Shown piece after piece: positions 10,100 through 22,861 of a DNA stretch of 64,000 nt; position 1 is the stretch's first letter; the number at the start of each line of letters is the position of its first letter. Origin of the DNA: Arion vulgaris (taxonomy: Eukaryota; Mollusca; Gastropoda; Stylommatophora; Arionidae). The notes below the pieces were generated by a model, which was not told where the DNA came from, did not search any database, and was given only the letters and a program-made list of their open reading frames with translations. A program made the translations under genes and the position numbers. The stretch lies in the NCBI GenBank assembly GCA_020796225.1, contig CM036755.1, positions 57,836,315-57,900,314 on the forward strand, in the 5' to 3' direction.

Positions 10100-13000
10100 A
10101 CCGCCATTGCTACATAGTTTTACTACAATCTTCCCTTATATCGACATTGCTACATAGTTTTACTACAATCTTCCCTTATATCGACATTGTTACATAGTTT
10201 TACTACAATCTTCCCTTATATCGACATTGTTACATAGTTTTACTACAATCTTCCCTTATATCGACATTGCTACATAGTTTTACTACAATCTTCCCTTATA
10301 TCGACATTGTTACATAGTTTTACTACAATCTTCCCTTATATCGACATTGTTACATAGTTGTACTACAATCTTCCCTTATATCGACATTGTTACATAGTTT
10401 TACTACAATCTTCCCTTATATCGACATTGTTACATAGTTTTACTACAATCTTCCCTTATATCGACATTGTTACATAGTTGTACTACAATCTTCCCTTATA
10501 TCGACATTGTTACATAGTTTTACTGCAGTCACCCCTTATATCGACATTGCTACATAGTTTTACTGCAGTCACCCCTTATATCGACATTGCTACATAGTTT
10601 TACTGCAGTCACCCCTTATATCGACATTGCTACATAGTTGTACTACAATCTTCCCTTATATCGACATTGCTACATAGTTGTACTACAATCTTCCCTTATA
10701 TCGCCATTGCTACATAGTTGTACTACAATCTTCCCTTATATCGCCATTGTTACATAGTTTTACTACAATCTTCCCTTATATCGCCATTGTTACATAGTTG
10801 TACTACAATCTTCCCTTATATCGACATTGCTACATAGTTTTACTACAATCTTCCCTTATATCGACATTGCTACATAGTTTTACTACAATCTTCCCTTATA
10901 TCGACATTGTTACATAGTTGTACTACAATCTTCCCTTATATCGCCATTGTTACATAGTTTTACTACAATCTTCCCTTATATCGCCATTGTTACATAGTTG
11001 TACTACAATCTTCCCTTATATCGCCATTGCTACATAGTTTTACTACAATCTTCCCTTATATCGACATTGCTACATAGTTTTACTACAATCTTCCATTATA
11101 TCGACATTGCTACATAGTTTTACTACAATCTTCCCTTATATCGACATTGTTACATAGTTTTACTACAATCTTCCCTTATATCGACATTGTTACATAGTTT
11201 TACTACAATCTTCCCTTATATCGACATTGCTACATAGTTTTACTACAATCTTCCCTTATATCGACATTGTTACATAGTTTTACTACAATCTTCCCTTATA
11301 TCGACATTGTTACATAGTTGTACTACAATCTTCCCTTATATCGACATTGTTACATAGTTTTACTACAATCTTCCCTTATATCGACATTGTTACATAGTTT
11401 TACTACAATCTTCCCTTATATCGACATTGTTACATAGTTGTACTACAATCTTCCCTTATATCGACATTGTTACATAGTTTTACTGCAGTCACCCCTTATA
11501 TCGACATTGCTACATAGTTTTACTGCAGTCACCCCTTATATCGACATTGCTACATAGTTTTACTGCAGTCACCCCTTATATCGACATTGCTACATAGTTG
11601 TACTACAATCTTCCCTTATATCGCCATTGCTACATAGTTGTACTACAATCTTCCCTTATATCGCCATTGCTACATAGTTGTACTACAATCTTCCCTTATA
11701 TCGCCATTGTTACATAGTTTTACTACAATCTTCCCTTATATCGCCATTGTTACATAGTTGTACTACAATCTTCCCTTATATCGACATTGCTACATAGTTT
11801 TACTACAATCTTCCATTATATCGACATTGCTACATAGTTTTACTACAATCTTCCCTTATATCGACATTGTTACATAGTTGTACTACAATCTTCCCTTATA
11901 TCGCCATTGTTACATAGTTTTACTACAATCTTCCCTTATATCGCCATTGTTACATAGTTGTACTACAATCTTCCCTTATATCGCCATTGCTACATAGTTT
12001 TACTACAATCTTCCCTTATATCGACATTGCTACATAGTTTTACTACAATCTTCCCTTATATCGACATTGCTACATAGTTGTACTACAATCTTCCCTTATA
12101 TCGACATTGTTACATAGTTGTACTACAATCTTCCCTTATATCGACATTGCTACATAGTTTTACTACAATCTTCCCCTTTTATCGCCATTGTTACATAGTT
12201 TTACTACAATCTTCCCTTATATCGCCATTGTTACATAGTTGTACTACAATCTTCCCTTATATCGACATTGCTACATAGTTTTACTACAATCTTCCCTTAT
12301 ATCGACATTGCTACATAGTTTTACTACAATCTTCCCTTATATCGCCATTGTTACATAGTTGTACTACAATCTTCCCCTTTTATCGACATTGTTACATAGT
12401 TGTACTACAATCTTCCTTATATCGCCATTGCTACATAGTTTTACTACAATCTTCCCTTATATCGCCATTGCTACATAGTTTTACTACAATCTTCCCTTAT
12501 ATCGACATTGTTACATAGTTGTACTACAATCTTCCCTTATATCGCCATTGTTACATAGTTTTACTACAATCTTCCCTTATATCGCCATTGTTACATAGTT
12601 GTACTACAATCGTCCCTTATATTGCCATTGCTACATTGTTTTACTACAATCTTCCCTTATATCGACATTGTTACATAGTTGTACTACAATCTTCCCTTAT
12701 ATCGCCATTGCTACATAGTTTTACTACAATCTTCCCTTATATCGCCATTGTTACATTGTTTTACTACAATCTTCCCTTATATCGACATTGTTACATAGTT
12801 TTACTACAATTTTCCCTTATATCACCATTGCTACATAGTTTTACTACAATCTTCCCTTATATCGACATTGTTACATAGTTTTACTACAATCTTCCCTTAT
12901 ATCGCCATTGTTACATAGTTTTACTACAATCTTCCCTTATATCGACATTGCTACATAGTTTTACTACAATCTTCCATTATATCGACATTGCTACATAGTT

Positions 13001-15095
13001 TTACTACAATCTTCCCGTATATCGCCATTGCTACATAGTTTTACTACAATCTTCCCTTATATCGCCATTGTTACATAGTTTTACTACAATCTTCCCTTAT
13101 ATCGCCATTGTTACGTAGTTTTACTACAATCTTCCCTTATATCGACATTGTTACATAGTTTTACTACAATCGTCCCTTATATCGCCATTGCTACATAGTT
13201 TTACTACAATCTTCCCTTATATCGACATTGTTACATAGTTTTACTACAATCTTCCCTTATATCGCCATTGCTACATAGTTTTACTACAATCTTCCCTTAT
13301 ATCGCCATTGCTACATAGTTTTACTACAATCTTCCCTTATATCGCCATTGCTACATAGTTTTACTACAATCTTCCCTTATATCGACATTGTTACATAGTT
13401 GTACTACAATCTTCCCTTATATCGCCATTGTTACATAGTTTTACTACAATCTTCCCCTTTTATCGCCATTGCTACATAGTTTTACTACAATCTTCCCTTA
13501 TATCGACATTGTTACATAGTTGTACTACAATCTTCCCTTATATCGCCATTGCTACATTGTTTTACTACAATCTTCCCTTATATCGCCATTGCTACATAGT
13601 TTTACTACAATCTTCCCTTATATCGCCATTGTTACATAGTTGTACTACAATGTTCCCTTATATCGCCATTGCTACATAGTTTTACTACAATCTTCCCTTA
13701 TATCGCCATTGCTACATAGTTTTACTACAATCTTCCCTTATATCGACATTGTTACATAGTTGTACTACAATCTTCCCTTATATCGCCATTGTTACATAGT
13801 TTTACTACAATCTTCCCTTATATCGCCATTGTTACATAGTTGTACTACAATCGTCCCTTATATCGCCATTGCTACATTGTTTTACTACAATCTTCCCTTA
13901 TATCGACATTGTTACATAGTTGTACTACAATCTTCCCTTATATCGCCATTGCTACATAGTTTTACTACAATCTTCCCTTATATCGCCATTGCTACATAGT
14001 TTTACTACAATCTTCCCTTATATCGCCATTGTTACATTGTTTTACTACAATCTTCCCTTATATCGACATTGTTACATAGTTTTACTACAATCTTCCCTTA
14101 TATCGCCATTGCTACATAGTTTTACTACAATCTTCCCTTATATCGACATTGTTACATAGTTTTACTACAATCTTCCCTTATATCGCCATTGTTACTTAGT
14201 TTTACTACAATCTTCCCTTATATCGACATTGCTACATAGTTGTACTACAATCTTCCCTTATATCGCCATTGCTACATAGTTGTACTACAATCTTCCCGTA
14301 TATCGCCATTGCTACATAGTTTTACTACAATCTTCCCTTATATCGCCATTGTTACATAGTTTTACTACAATCTTCCCTTATATCGCCATTGTTACATAGT
14401 TTTACTACAATCTTCCCTTATATCGACATTGTTACATAGTTTTACTACAATCGTCCCTTATATCGCCATTGCTACATAGTTTTACTACAATCTTCCCTTA
14501 TATCGACATTGTTACATAGTTTTACTACAATCTTCCCTTATATCGCCATTGCTACATAGTTTTACTACAATCTTCCCTTATATCGCCATTGCTACATAGT
14601 TTTACTACAATCTTCCCTTATATCGCCATTGTTACATAGTTTTACTACAATCTTCCCTTATATCGACATTGTTACATAGTTGTACTACAATCTTCCCTTA
14701 TATCGCCATTGTTACATAGTTTTACTACAATCTTCCCTTATATCGACATTGCTACATAGTTGTACTACAATCTTCCCTTATATCGACATTGTTACATAGT
14801 TGTACTACAATCTTCCCTTATATCGCCATTGCTACATTGTTTTACTACAATCTTCCCTTATATCGCCATTGCTACATAGTTTTACTACAATCTTCCTTAT
14901 CCCATTGTAATAGTTTACTACAATCTTCCTTATATCGCCATTGCTACATAGTTTTACTACAATCTTCCCTTATATCGCCATTGCTACATAGTTTTACTAG
15001 AATCTTCCCTTATATCGACATTGTTACATAGTTTTACTACAATCTTCCCTTATATCGCATTGTACATAGTTTTACTACAATCTTCCTTATAATGC
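10100..15095. repeat. 40-bp minisatellite, roughly 125 units, with higher-order duplication
   Basis: The unit is 40 bp and contains cattgctacatagttttact then acaatcttcccttatatcg. Variant positions are gacatt/gccatt, ttgc/ttgt, agttt/agttg, and a rare gcagtcacccc form. That rare form occurs as three consecutive units at about 10524-10620 and again at 11484-11580, a 960-bp offset (24 units) with nearly identical surroundings. Units beyond about 14890 are degenerate. Open frames are by-products of the repeat. Confidence 0.97.
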
Positions 15096-15220
15096 CAACA
15101 TTTATACTTTGATCTTAAGAAAACACCTTACTCACACACATTGAGTTCAAACGCCGTCAGAAAGAAAACTAATGAAATGGGACGTATGAGAGATGATGCA
15201 CCGAGAAATTTCTGTCAACT

Positions 15221-15395
15221 ACTGAAATAGCTTTATAAGAAAGAGAAAGTGGAACTACTAGTAGCTTTATAAGAGAGAAAGTAGAACTACTAGTAATAGC
15301 TTTCATAAGAAAGAGAAAGTAGAACTACTAGTAAAGCTTCATAAGTAAGAGAAAGGAACCTATAGTAAAGCTTTCATCAAAAAGAGAAAGTGGAA
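15221..15395. repeat. short tandem repeat of an AAGAGAAAGT-containing unit
   Basis: About four irregular units contain gctttataagaaagagaaag and ggaactactagta. Confidence 0.8.
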
Positions 15396-15535
15396 GGGTA
15401 TATTCTGAGAAAAGTTATCCAGGAATCACAGAAGCAGGCATTGCAGTGGAAAACAAATGGTGTCAGAAATAAAACTCTATTGAAACCCTGAAACAAACTA
15501 CTGTGAGAGGCGAAACATCTTGTTTTTATTTCCAT

Positions 15536-15691
15536 AGAAGAAATTGAAGGAGTTGCCCATGATAGATCGGTAAATAGAAATAGAAGGAGTTGCCCATGAT
15601 AGATCGGTAAATAGAAATAGGAGTTGCCCATGATAGATCGGTAAATAGAAATAGAAGGAGTTGCCCATGATAGATCGGTAAATATAAATTG
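15536..15691. repeat. 37-bp minisatellite, about 4 units
   Basis: The unit contains gttgcccatgatagatcggt. It lies directly upstream of the LINE fragment at 15716. Confidence 0.9.
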
Positions 15692-15715
15692 AATGCAAGC
15701 AATATATAACATGAT

Positions 15716-16803
15716 GCAGGAAACTCAGACTGGATCACAGTCAATTCGGGTGTGAAGCAGGGCTGCGTTATGTCACCTATGCTTTTGGGATAGCTATAGA
15801 CTGGATCATGCGCAAATGCACCAAGATGATCAACTAGGCATCAAATGGCTTAATAACAGCAGACTATTTGATCTTGACTTTACCGATGACGTGGCCATAT
15901 TAAATTCAACCGCACAAGCAACTCACAAACTAACGAGCAATCTTTGCACACTTGCAGAACAGGTTGGTCTCCAGATTAATTCTGCCAAGACCAAAATTAT
16001 GGACCTCACAAACTCGACAGACAACATCGTAATAAATGGCCAACCACTAGAGAAAGTTAAACATTTTACATATTTGGGTAGTAAAGTGTCAAACAACGGA
16101 GACGCAATGAAAGAAATAGACTCCCGTATTGCTATAGCAGCTTGTGCCTTCACTAAATTAACAAATATAAGACAGTCTCAAAACCTTAGTATATGTAATT
16201 TAAAAAAAGTTAATTGCATATCCTTTACAGGACCCTGCGAATCAACCCCAGCTTTTAACGCTGTTTGCAATTTTTTTAGGCATTATTACGTTCAGTAGTT
16301 TGCCTTTGCTTTCTGAACGGGTTAGTATATGTACAAAAGTTAAATTGTTTAGGTCATGTGTGATTCCTGTACTGACCTACGGTTGTGAAAGTTTGAAATC
16401 AACAAAGAAAATTGATAAGAAACTGGACAGCTTTGAGAATAAATGTTTCCGAAAATTATTAAAAGTAAAATGGATTGATTTTGTTGTGGGAACAACACAG
16501 TGAAAGATAGAACACACCAACAACCCGTATCAAATATTATAAGGAAACGAAGGTGGAAATATTTAGGTCATGTTCTTAGATCAGACGAAAAGAGACTAAA
16601 TCGACATGTCCTTATGTGGTCAACAGTTGGGGAAAGAAAACGTGGAAGACCAAAGACCACTCTTCGAAGAACCATCCAACAAGAAAGTAAACTGTTGGGA
16701 TGTAAAACCATACGAGATCTCCAACTGCTAGCAAAGAACCGCATCACATGGAGATCTAAAACCTCTGCCCTATGTGTCGCCTTTGGCACGAAAGGAACAA
16801 ACT
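15716..16803 (+). mobile_element. LINE reverse transcriptase fragment interrupted by a SINE
   Basis: The + strand encodes DWITVNSGVKQGCVMSPMLL (palm, QGC motif), FDLDFTDDVAIL (catalytic motif C, here FTDD where FADD is usual), HFTYLGSKVSNNGD, then after an insertion CTKVKLFRSCVIPVLTYGCE, RRWKYLGHVLRSDEKRLNR and a terminal AKNRITWRSKTSALC. A 124-bp SINE piece (16198-16321) interrupts the frame between SI and CTKVKL. Stops near 15790 and a frame change near 16495 show further decay. The uninterrupted homologue is on the minus strand at 25903-26515. Confidence 0.9.
16198..16321 (-). mobile_element. 5'-truncated SINE family C inserted in a LINE frame
   Basis: The insert is flanked by exact 12-bp copies of ttagtatatgta (16186-16197 and 16322-16333). 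It contains tatcctttacagga, gaatcaaccccagctttt and ttcagtagtttgcctttgct, as in the 3197 copy, but lacks the tRNA-like head. Removing it reconnects the LINE protein at the position seen in the copy at 25903. Confidence 0.9.
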
Positions 16804-16811
16804 AACTAACA

Positions 16812-16885
16812 AATATGTAACATATAACATATAATATATAACATATAATATATACCATATAACATATAATATATAACATATAACA
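16812..16885. repeat. AT-rich repeat of catataacatataatata
   Basis: Short degenerate units of about 10-20 bp follow the LINE end. Confidence 0.85.
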
Positions 16886-17502
16886 GTAAGAAATGAATAG
16901 AATATCTCTCTATGATAAATAAACTGACGAGGTGCATTATAATCACTATATGTTTAATAGCGCATCTAATGTTTAAGGGAGAATATGACTCGCATTAGTA
17001 AGCACCAATTTAGTGCTCATGTCAGCATCCCATTATCTGATAGACACAGAAACAGGGTACTGAATTTCAATAAGTTAACATTAGAGAATTGAATGAAGTA
17101 GCAGCGGTGATATCATGATTAATTGTTCTATTGAGAAAACATTATAGATGATGTGGGCCGTCAACATGAGGTATACAAGTATACACGGAACCACACAACA
17201 AGGAGTGAGAGATAGTAAATATGGTTAGATGACAAATCACAAACAGAATCTATCAAATATGTAACAAGACAAGAGATGGAAATATTAACTGTATCTAGCA
17301 TAGAAATATAATGTGTTACTACCACATACACGGATACAACACAACAAGGGCAACTCATCTAGCCCTAGAACGCCAATTAAAGCTCCCATCCCTACGCTTA
17401 ACGGCAAGAGTGGACAGCCAACTACATCTTCCACCTGGGAATAGATCAGAGACTACCAAATAACAAGTCGTGCCATATAGTGTTAGATATACAACGATTT
17501 TC
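16886..17502. other. unassigned sequence
   Basis: No gene or element is recognised. Short open frames lack any family resemblance. Confidence 0.4.
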
Positions 17503-17513
17503 AATAAAAAATC

Positions 17514-17764
17514 CGCCTGAGTGGTTACCGGGGCCCAAATTGGGGTGTAAAGAATAGAACCACTGTTACCTGCCATGCATGTCGTAAGAGGCGACTAAGG
17601 AGGTTTGTTGAAATCGGATGCACATGTCCTAAACTTGTAGAAATCTATGCGTTTAGGGGCCTACCAAACCAATGTGCAACATATACACGTTCTTGGCAAA
17701 GATCAAACATATCACAAAGAGTGATTAAAATTGGTCGTAAAGAACGAACGCGAAAAAGAAGAAG
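17514..17764 (+). mobile_element. SINE family A, full-length, with target-site duplication
   Basis: It lies between exact copies of aataaaaaatc (17503-17513 and 17765-17775). The head cgcctgagtggttaccgggg looks like a Leu/Ser-type tRNA A-box. A conserved block, gtcgtaagaggcgactaa, follows, then tttaggggcctaccaaacca, acacgttcttggcaaagatc and a 3' tail of gaacgaacgcg plus (GAA)n. Related copies are at 28950-29181 (-) and 44641-44801 (+, 5'-truncated). Confidence 0.85.
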
Positions 17765-17775
17765 AATAAAAAATC

Positions 17776-18145
17776 ATCATTGATAATCAGTTGAACACAA
17801 TCAGATATAACGTGGATGTTCCGAGCACCTACATGGTCTGTGCTATTGTAGTGCGCGTAATTGCTTTGGTTAAAGAGCGATGGCATACATCGATCTAGTT
17901 TAGATTATAGTGTACGCTGCGTACAAATTGGTCTTCAATGCAGAATGATTGCGCATGTAAATTGCTATATTTTTCTTGTATTTATTAAAGTAAAATATGT
18001 GTATTAAATGGAAGTATTAACTAGCAGACATATTGCAAATCGTCCGCACTCGTTAGAATAAGCAGTTCGACTAACGTAAGTAACTAAAGCTTTTTCGCTG
18101 GAGATATACCTCATTTGATTTGATTATCTTCTTTTCCCAATTCTC
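17776..18145. other. unassigned sequence
   Basis: Nothing recognisable. Confidence 0.4.
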
Positions 18146-18256
18146 TTGTTGTTAGTGGTTAGTCCAGATGTTGTTAGTGGTTAGTCCAGATGTTGTTAGT
18201 GGTTACACCAGATGTTGTTAGTGGTTAGTCCAGATGTTGTTAGTTGTTAGTCCAGA
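18146..18256. repeat. 22-bp minisatellite, 5 units
   Basis: The unit is ttgttagtggttagtccaga plus tg. Confidence 0.95.
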
Positions 18257-18867
18257 TTCAACGTAACGGCTTGCCTCATAATTACTCCGTTCCTTTACCA
18301 GTGACAAAAGCACAAAATGAGCATCATGCTCATCTGCTACGTTAACTCGTGAAAAAAAGAACAGTCCCGACACAAACGTGCAGCTCGCACACGTATTAAA
18401 TACGTAAGGCAGCCAACAGGATGACACCACCCACCATTCGCCACTTGAATGTGCAAATCATGTAAAAAAAAAACAAGGCGACAAAAACCAGCTGCACGCA
18501 CAAGTATTACTGTATAGTACAGCCGTACGATCGCCAGGGAATAGCTACTCACTGATTTCTGAATATACAGTTCGTAACACAACTCCCCGTCGACACAAAC
18601 AGAAAACAATCCAAATTAAATTCACAGTTCACGGTGTCGCACTAGCAGTAAACTTAAAAGCTGAACGATGAAACTGACACCTACTAGTCCAAACGTGGGA
18701 AGAAGATGCGCTAACCGCTACCAGAAGCAAACAACTCTCCGAGATATTAAATGTCCGCCCACCTATCCGACATGTTAAGAAAAAAATCGACTCCTTAGAT
18801 ATTGCATTTCTGTGAGTAACCATGTCTGCTTTGAATATGATTCTTTACTTCTTCAAATGCACCATAT
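18257..18867. other. unassigned sequence
   Basis: Two distantly similar stretches (about 18340-18400 and 18450-18510) suggest an old duplication. No product is recognised. Confidence 0.35.
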
Positions 18868-19086
18868 CGACTACGTGTTAGCCACTGTGATTTGTATGTC
18901 ATCTGAGCCTAACATCGATTATACGTTGTACCAGTTATGTGCCCACAAGTAGGCCATCACATCCGATTTCTCCGACGCTTTTTATTTACTAGGGTAGCTT
19001 CCTACCTCTGTCGCTACTAACGACATGCATTTAAGTCGCAGTGATACTATTCTTTGCTTCCATTGAAGGCCATGGCACCACATAAG
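18868..19086 (-). mobile_element. SINE family B, copy 3
   Basis: A diverged copy with catctgagcctaacatcgat, cccacaagtaggccatcaca and acgacatgcatttaagtcgc. Confidence 0.7.
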
Positions 19087-19144
19087 AGTTTCATTATGAT
19101 TATATTTGCCACCGTCTTGACAAATGTATGTCTATAATGTTACT

Positions 19145-19806
19145 AGAACATTTCCTATTTTGACTGCAGTCAGTTCTGCCATGACTTGACTCGGACAGTA
19201 TAACATTTCCTATTTTGACTGCAGTCAGTTCTGTCATGCTTTGACTCGGACAGTATAACATTTCCTATTTTGACTGCAGTCAGTTCTGCCATGACTTGAC
19301 TCGGACAGTATAACATTTCCTATTTTGACTGCAGTCAGTTCTGTCATGCTTTGACTCGGACAGTATAACATTTCCTATTTTGACTGCAGTCAGTTCTGTC
19401 ATGCTTTGACTCGGACAGTATAACATTTCCTATTTTGACTGCAGTCAGTTCTGTCATGACTTGACTAGGACAGTATAACATTTCCTATTTTGACTGCAGT
19501 CAGTTCTGTCATGCTTTGACTCGGACAGTATACCATTTCCTATTTTGACTGCAGTCAGTTCTGTCATGCTTTGACTCGGACAGTATAACATTTCCTATTT
19601 TGACTGCAGTCAGTTCTGTCATGCTTTGACTCGGACAGTATAACATTTCCTATTTTGACTGCAGTCAGTTCTGCCATGACTTGACTAGGACAGTATAACA
19701 TTTCCTATTTTGACTGCAGTCAGTTCTGTCATGCTTTGACTCGGACAGTATAACATTTCCTATTTTGACTGCAGTCAGTTCTGCCATGACTTGACTAGGA
19801 CAGTAT
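19145..19806. repeat. 55-bp minisatellite, about 12 units
   Basis: The unit contains tttcctattttgactgcagt and tttgactcggacagta. It alternates gtcatgct and gccatgac variants and includes the palindrome actgcagt. Confidence 0.97.
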
Positions 19807-19849
19807 ATAATATCTTGATTAAAGTCAAGACTTGTTCTTCATTCTGCTT

Positions 19850-20430
19850 CACCACCGTACAACTCCCAACCAAAAACAGGTCTTAAACAAACGTCTTCCA
19901 GCACTTCCTCTCTCCTGCCATCCCTTCGAATTCTTTCCATATTTTACCTATCTTTTAATATCCGCCTCCAGGTCTCTTCTCCAGGAATGTCTAGGCCTTC
20001 CCCTACTTATCTCTTCATGTGAGTTCCAAAACAGTGCTTATCTTGCAATTCTTCTGGTCGGTCTTCTCAATGTATGTCCTATCCATCGCCAGCGTCTCTT
20101 CCATACATCTTTCTCCACTAGTATCTCCTTAGTTCTTTCTCTGAGTTCCTCGTTCGTAATCGTATCATACCATCTCAGTCCCTTTGTTCTAAGTAAACAT
20201 TAATTTATGAAGGTCTGTAGGTTTATGGTGGTTTATTTTGTTGTCCTCCATGTTTCCGAGCCATAGAACAGCACTGAAGAGTCAGCAATACCAAATAGTA
20301 AATAGAGTAATATTTGCTGTCTAAGAAAGACAGCAAAAATCAAGTACAAAAGTTCATCCATATTCCATTTAGCAGCAGAGACGAGGATAAATACAAGATG
20401 TAATAGGTTTCTTGAACCAGACAGCGTCAC
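19850..20430 (-). mobile_element. LINE remnant, reverse transcriptase C-terminal region
   Basis: The minus strand reads SVLFYGSETWRTTK near 20240, then KRRWRWIGHTLRRPTRRIA, GRPRHSWRRDLEADIKR and an EREEVLEDVCL-like tail near 19860. This is the YGSETW to GRPRxxWRRDLE arrangement of RTE-like LINE proteins. Stops and an insertion break it. A shorter copy of the same family is at 58690-58935. Confidence 0.75.
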
Positions 20431-20635
20431 ATAAGTATGTTATTTATGACTTGTAATGATGTCAACTTTAGGCAAAAACTAATTAATTTATCTATGTATT
20501 AAGTCACTGAGTCAATCAAATAATTCTTTCTTATCGAATGTATGAACGGAGTGGTTTTAATCATTGGTGATGGACGAGCACCAATACAAGATTGTACTCG
20601 TTTCTATCCGACATTATAATATCTTTACTCATCAT

Positions 20636-20960
20636 CATCAAATAGCTTGTCCTGAGCAGAACTTTGCCACCCCAACAGTCCTTCGGAATTTCTCTCTCAT
20701 AGGCCAGATGTCCTGCCTCTGTAGCCGTCCTGTTCAAACCATCAGTTACATCCTGAATCCATCTTCTCTGTGGTCTTCCTCTTCTCTTTGCCGGAATGCC
20801 TCCTTCCATGATTTTCTTCTCTAGCCCTTATTATTTTTTTCCATGTCCAAAATATCTCAATTTTCTCTTTCTTATTTGTAGCATCAACCAGTTTTCTTTG
20901 ATTTTGAGTTCTTTCTGTATATATCTATTTGTTCTCTTCTCTGTCCATGATATACGAAGG
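20636..20960 (-). mobile_element. LINE remnant, C-terminal tail, copy 2 of the 3676 family
   Basis: The minus strand reads MEGGIPAKRRGRPQRRWIQD and GLNRTATEAGHLAYERE, then a KVLLRTSY-like end. Upstream (20830-20960) sequence matches 57430-57560. Confidence 0.8.
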
Positions 20961-21189
20961 ACTTTTCTGTAACACTTGACTATCTTTACTACCTTCTTAA
21001 TTGTTATTATGTTTTATTTTCCATAAGAGCAAATATCACTTCTTTCAGTCAGACTTTTCTAAATCGTTATTGCTTACTAAACCGGCACCATAACACTCTT
21101 GGCATAATCAATATTGCTCAGTCTCTCACAACAGATGACGAAGGCTACGCATACTGATTGTTTCTGTTGCTTGTTGGTTAAATACACTC

Positions 21190-21690
21190 CTCACTCTCTC
21201 TCTCTTTCTCTCTCTCTCCGCATAAGGCATTCAGTTCTACTTGTACAACGGGTAATTCGAATTTCCTTAAATTGCTTGATAGATTCAACGTCTAAATTGT
21301 CTAACGGCGTAAAGATTTTAGTGTCCTCATCCAACAGAAGATCGTCAAAAAGACGGAAGAACATCCACTTTATCAATCCTCAACTTCCCGATGGTAAATG
21401 CTGTTTATGCAAGATTGTCCGCTCTCTCATTGCCACGAACACCAGCACACTCAGACCATAATCTGAAGGTTGGTAACACCTATCACGATATTTACTCATA
21501 CCACAACATGTCCTACTGGGCCTTCGGAAGCATCGACTGAGAGTCAGATACAACAACCAACGACCCCATTAAACTAAGTCCTAGAGAGCCACTGGAGGGC
21601 AGTAGTAAATGTCTCAGACTCCATCCACGTACTGAAACTGGTTGTCATGTATAGTCTAGTTTTGCTCTGCAGTGACCCTATTCATGAGCG
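21190..21690 (-). mobile_element. LINE RNase H domain remnant
   Basis: On the minus strand, across frameshifts, FTTALQWLS is followed by VVVSDSQSMLR (RNase H core Asp and Ser), then CAGVRGNERADNLA (the conserved late RNase H motif with its Asp), and a stretch reading DKVDVL and FDDLLLDEDTKIFT. This order identifies an RNase H domain as found in I/R1/jockey-type LINEs. A CT microsatellite at about 21194-21220 truncates it. Confidence 0.65.
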
Positions 21691-21758
21691 CTAGCCAGAA
21701 AACACCAGCCTAACTTCTCACCACGATGATCTTTTCAAATCACAATATATCACTTATA

Positions 21759-22017
21759 CAGGGTGTTCAAGATAATTGCAGCCCCATTAACAAATCGAAA
21801 GTTGCCAGATAACCTATCGCGTTGTGTTTATTTACTATTTAAACCGGTTCTGACTAGCTCGTCCTACGTCACATTTGTTCATCGCCCCTTCCCGCACTAC
21901 AATTACACACCATCACACAACCTTGACCTATACTACGTCATAACTGAACCTTCTCATTTCCGTACATATATACCAGATTAGCTCCATTCATAGGCTGCTT
22001 TTAAGTTGAACACCCTG
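21759..22017. mobile_element. mariner-like short inverted-repeat element
   Basis: Terminal inverted repeats cagggtgttcaa (21759-21770) and ttgaacaccctg (22006-22017) are each flanked by TA, the target of Tc1/mariner elements. The 259-bp interior has no transposase. Confidence 0.8.
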
Positions 22018-22436
22018 TAGTACCATCTTTCAGAATTAAGTTGTCTAAATCACGCTATATCCATTGTAACAGCATCTTTCCGATAGCATTTTATAAATTA
22101 CTTATATCTTTTATATCAGCTTCGTTTCTGCCAGATCGTCTCTAACTGAATGTAATTTTCTGGAACAGATATGAGCAATATAGCTATCACGTGATGACAT
22201 TAAATCAACACTTTTAGACCAGACAATAACAGGGGCTCTGTATCACCTTGTACTTCTGCTGCCACTTCAACCCGTGCTGATTTACAAGACAAGTGATGTT
22301 ATGTGCAGCTTTATATCTAATTTCTGACATAGAAAAATACAGACGTCGAATTTGAAGTTTGTACTTGAAACAAAGTCAGTGATATTGAAAAGTCTGCACG
22401 GGTGATCGTGTGTGTGATGGCGAACAATGACTACTT

Positions 22437-22640
22437 ATGCTGCTTTTTTTCCGATCCAGAAGCACTTGAGCTTTAAGCTCTTCGGCTCGGTGCCATGGAC
22501 ATCGCAACCCTTCGGTTCGGTGTCACGAACACCGTAAATCTGGAGAATCTGTGGCTTTTCTGCCAGCCCAGGGAATTGAACCGCACTCACAGGGAGCTTG
22601 TCACCCGTCGTCCAACGCGCTACGAACACGCTGGGCAGGC
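22437..22640 (-). mobile_element. tRNA-derived SINE
   Basis: The minus strand starts with cagcgtgttcgtagcgcgtt (A-box region), followed by gtgcggttcaattccctgg (B-box), then a body with gttcgtgacaccgaaccga and catggcaccgagccgaag, near-duplicate modules. It ends in an A-rich stretch at the left. Confidence 0.7.
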
Positions 22641-22861
22641 GGGCACTGCTTATGCTTATCGACATGGCACGTGATGATTAATATTAAATTATTCAGATAG
22701 ATGACATTAAGTTTAAAGAAGTTGAGTTTTAACTTGTAACCACTCTCTACGATATTGATTTCTTCAGCTAAAGAACATTAGAACTAAGAGTGGGAGAGTA
22801 CCAATTGAAATATGATGGTGTATTCTCTACACTTCACAATCTTCTGCTTCGAACGCTTCAT

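Noticed and set aside
10100..15095. CRISPR array
   Set aside because: Units are contiguous with no unique spacers, in a clearly eukaryotic context. The same applies to all arrays here.
15377..15744. Minus-strand frames with FTDLSWATPSISIYRSIMG repeats
   Set aside because: By-products of the 37-bp tandem repeat.
21763..21981. A small gene inside the mariner-like element
   Set aside because: The frame shows no transposase motifs and begins at the element's inverted repeat.
22553..22635. A second tRNA gene
   Set aside because: Same reasoning: a tRNA-like head without acceptor pairing, followed by a SINE body.
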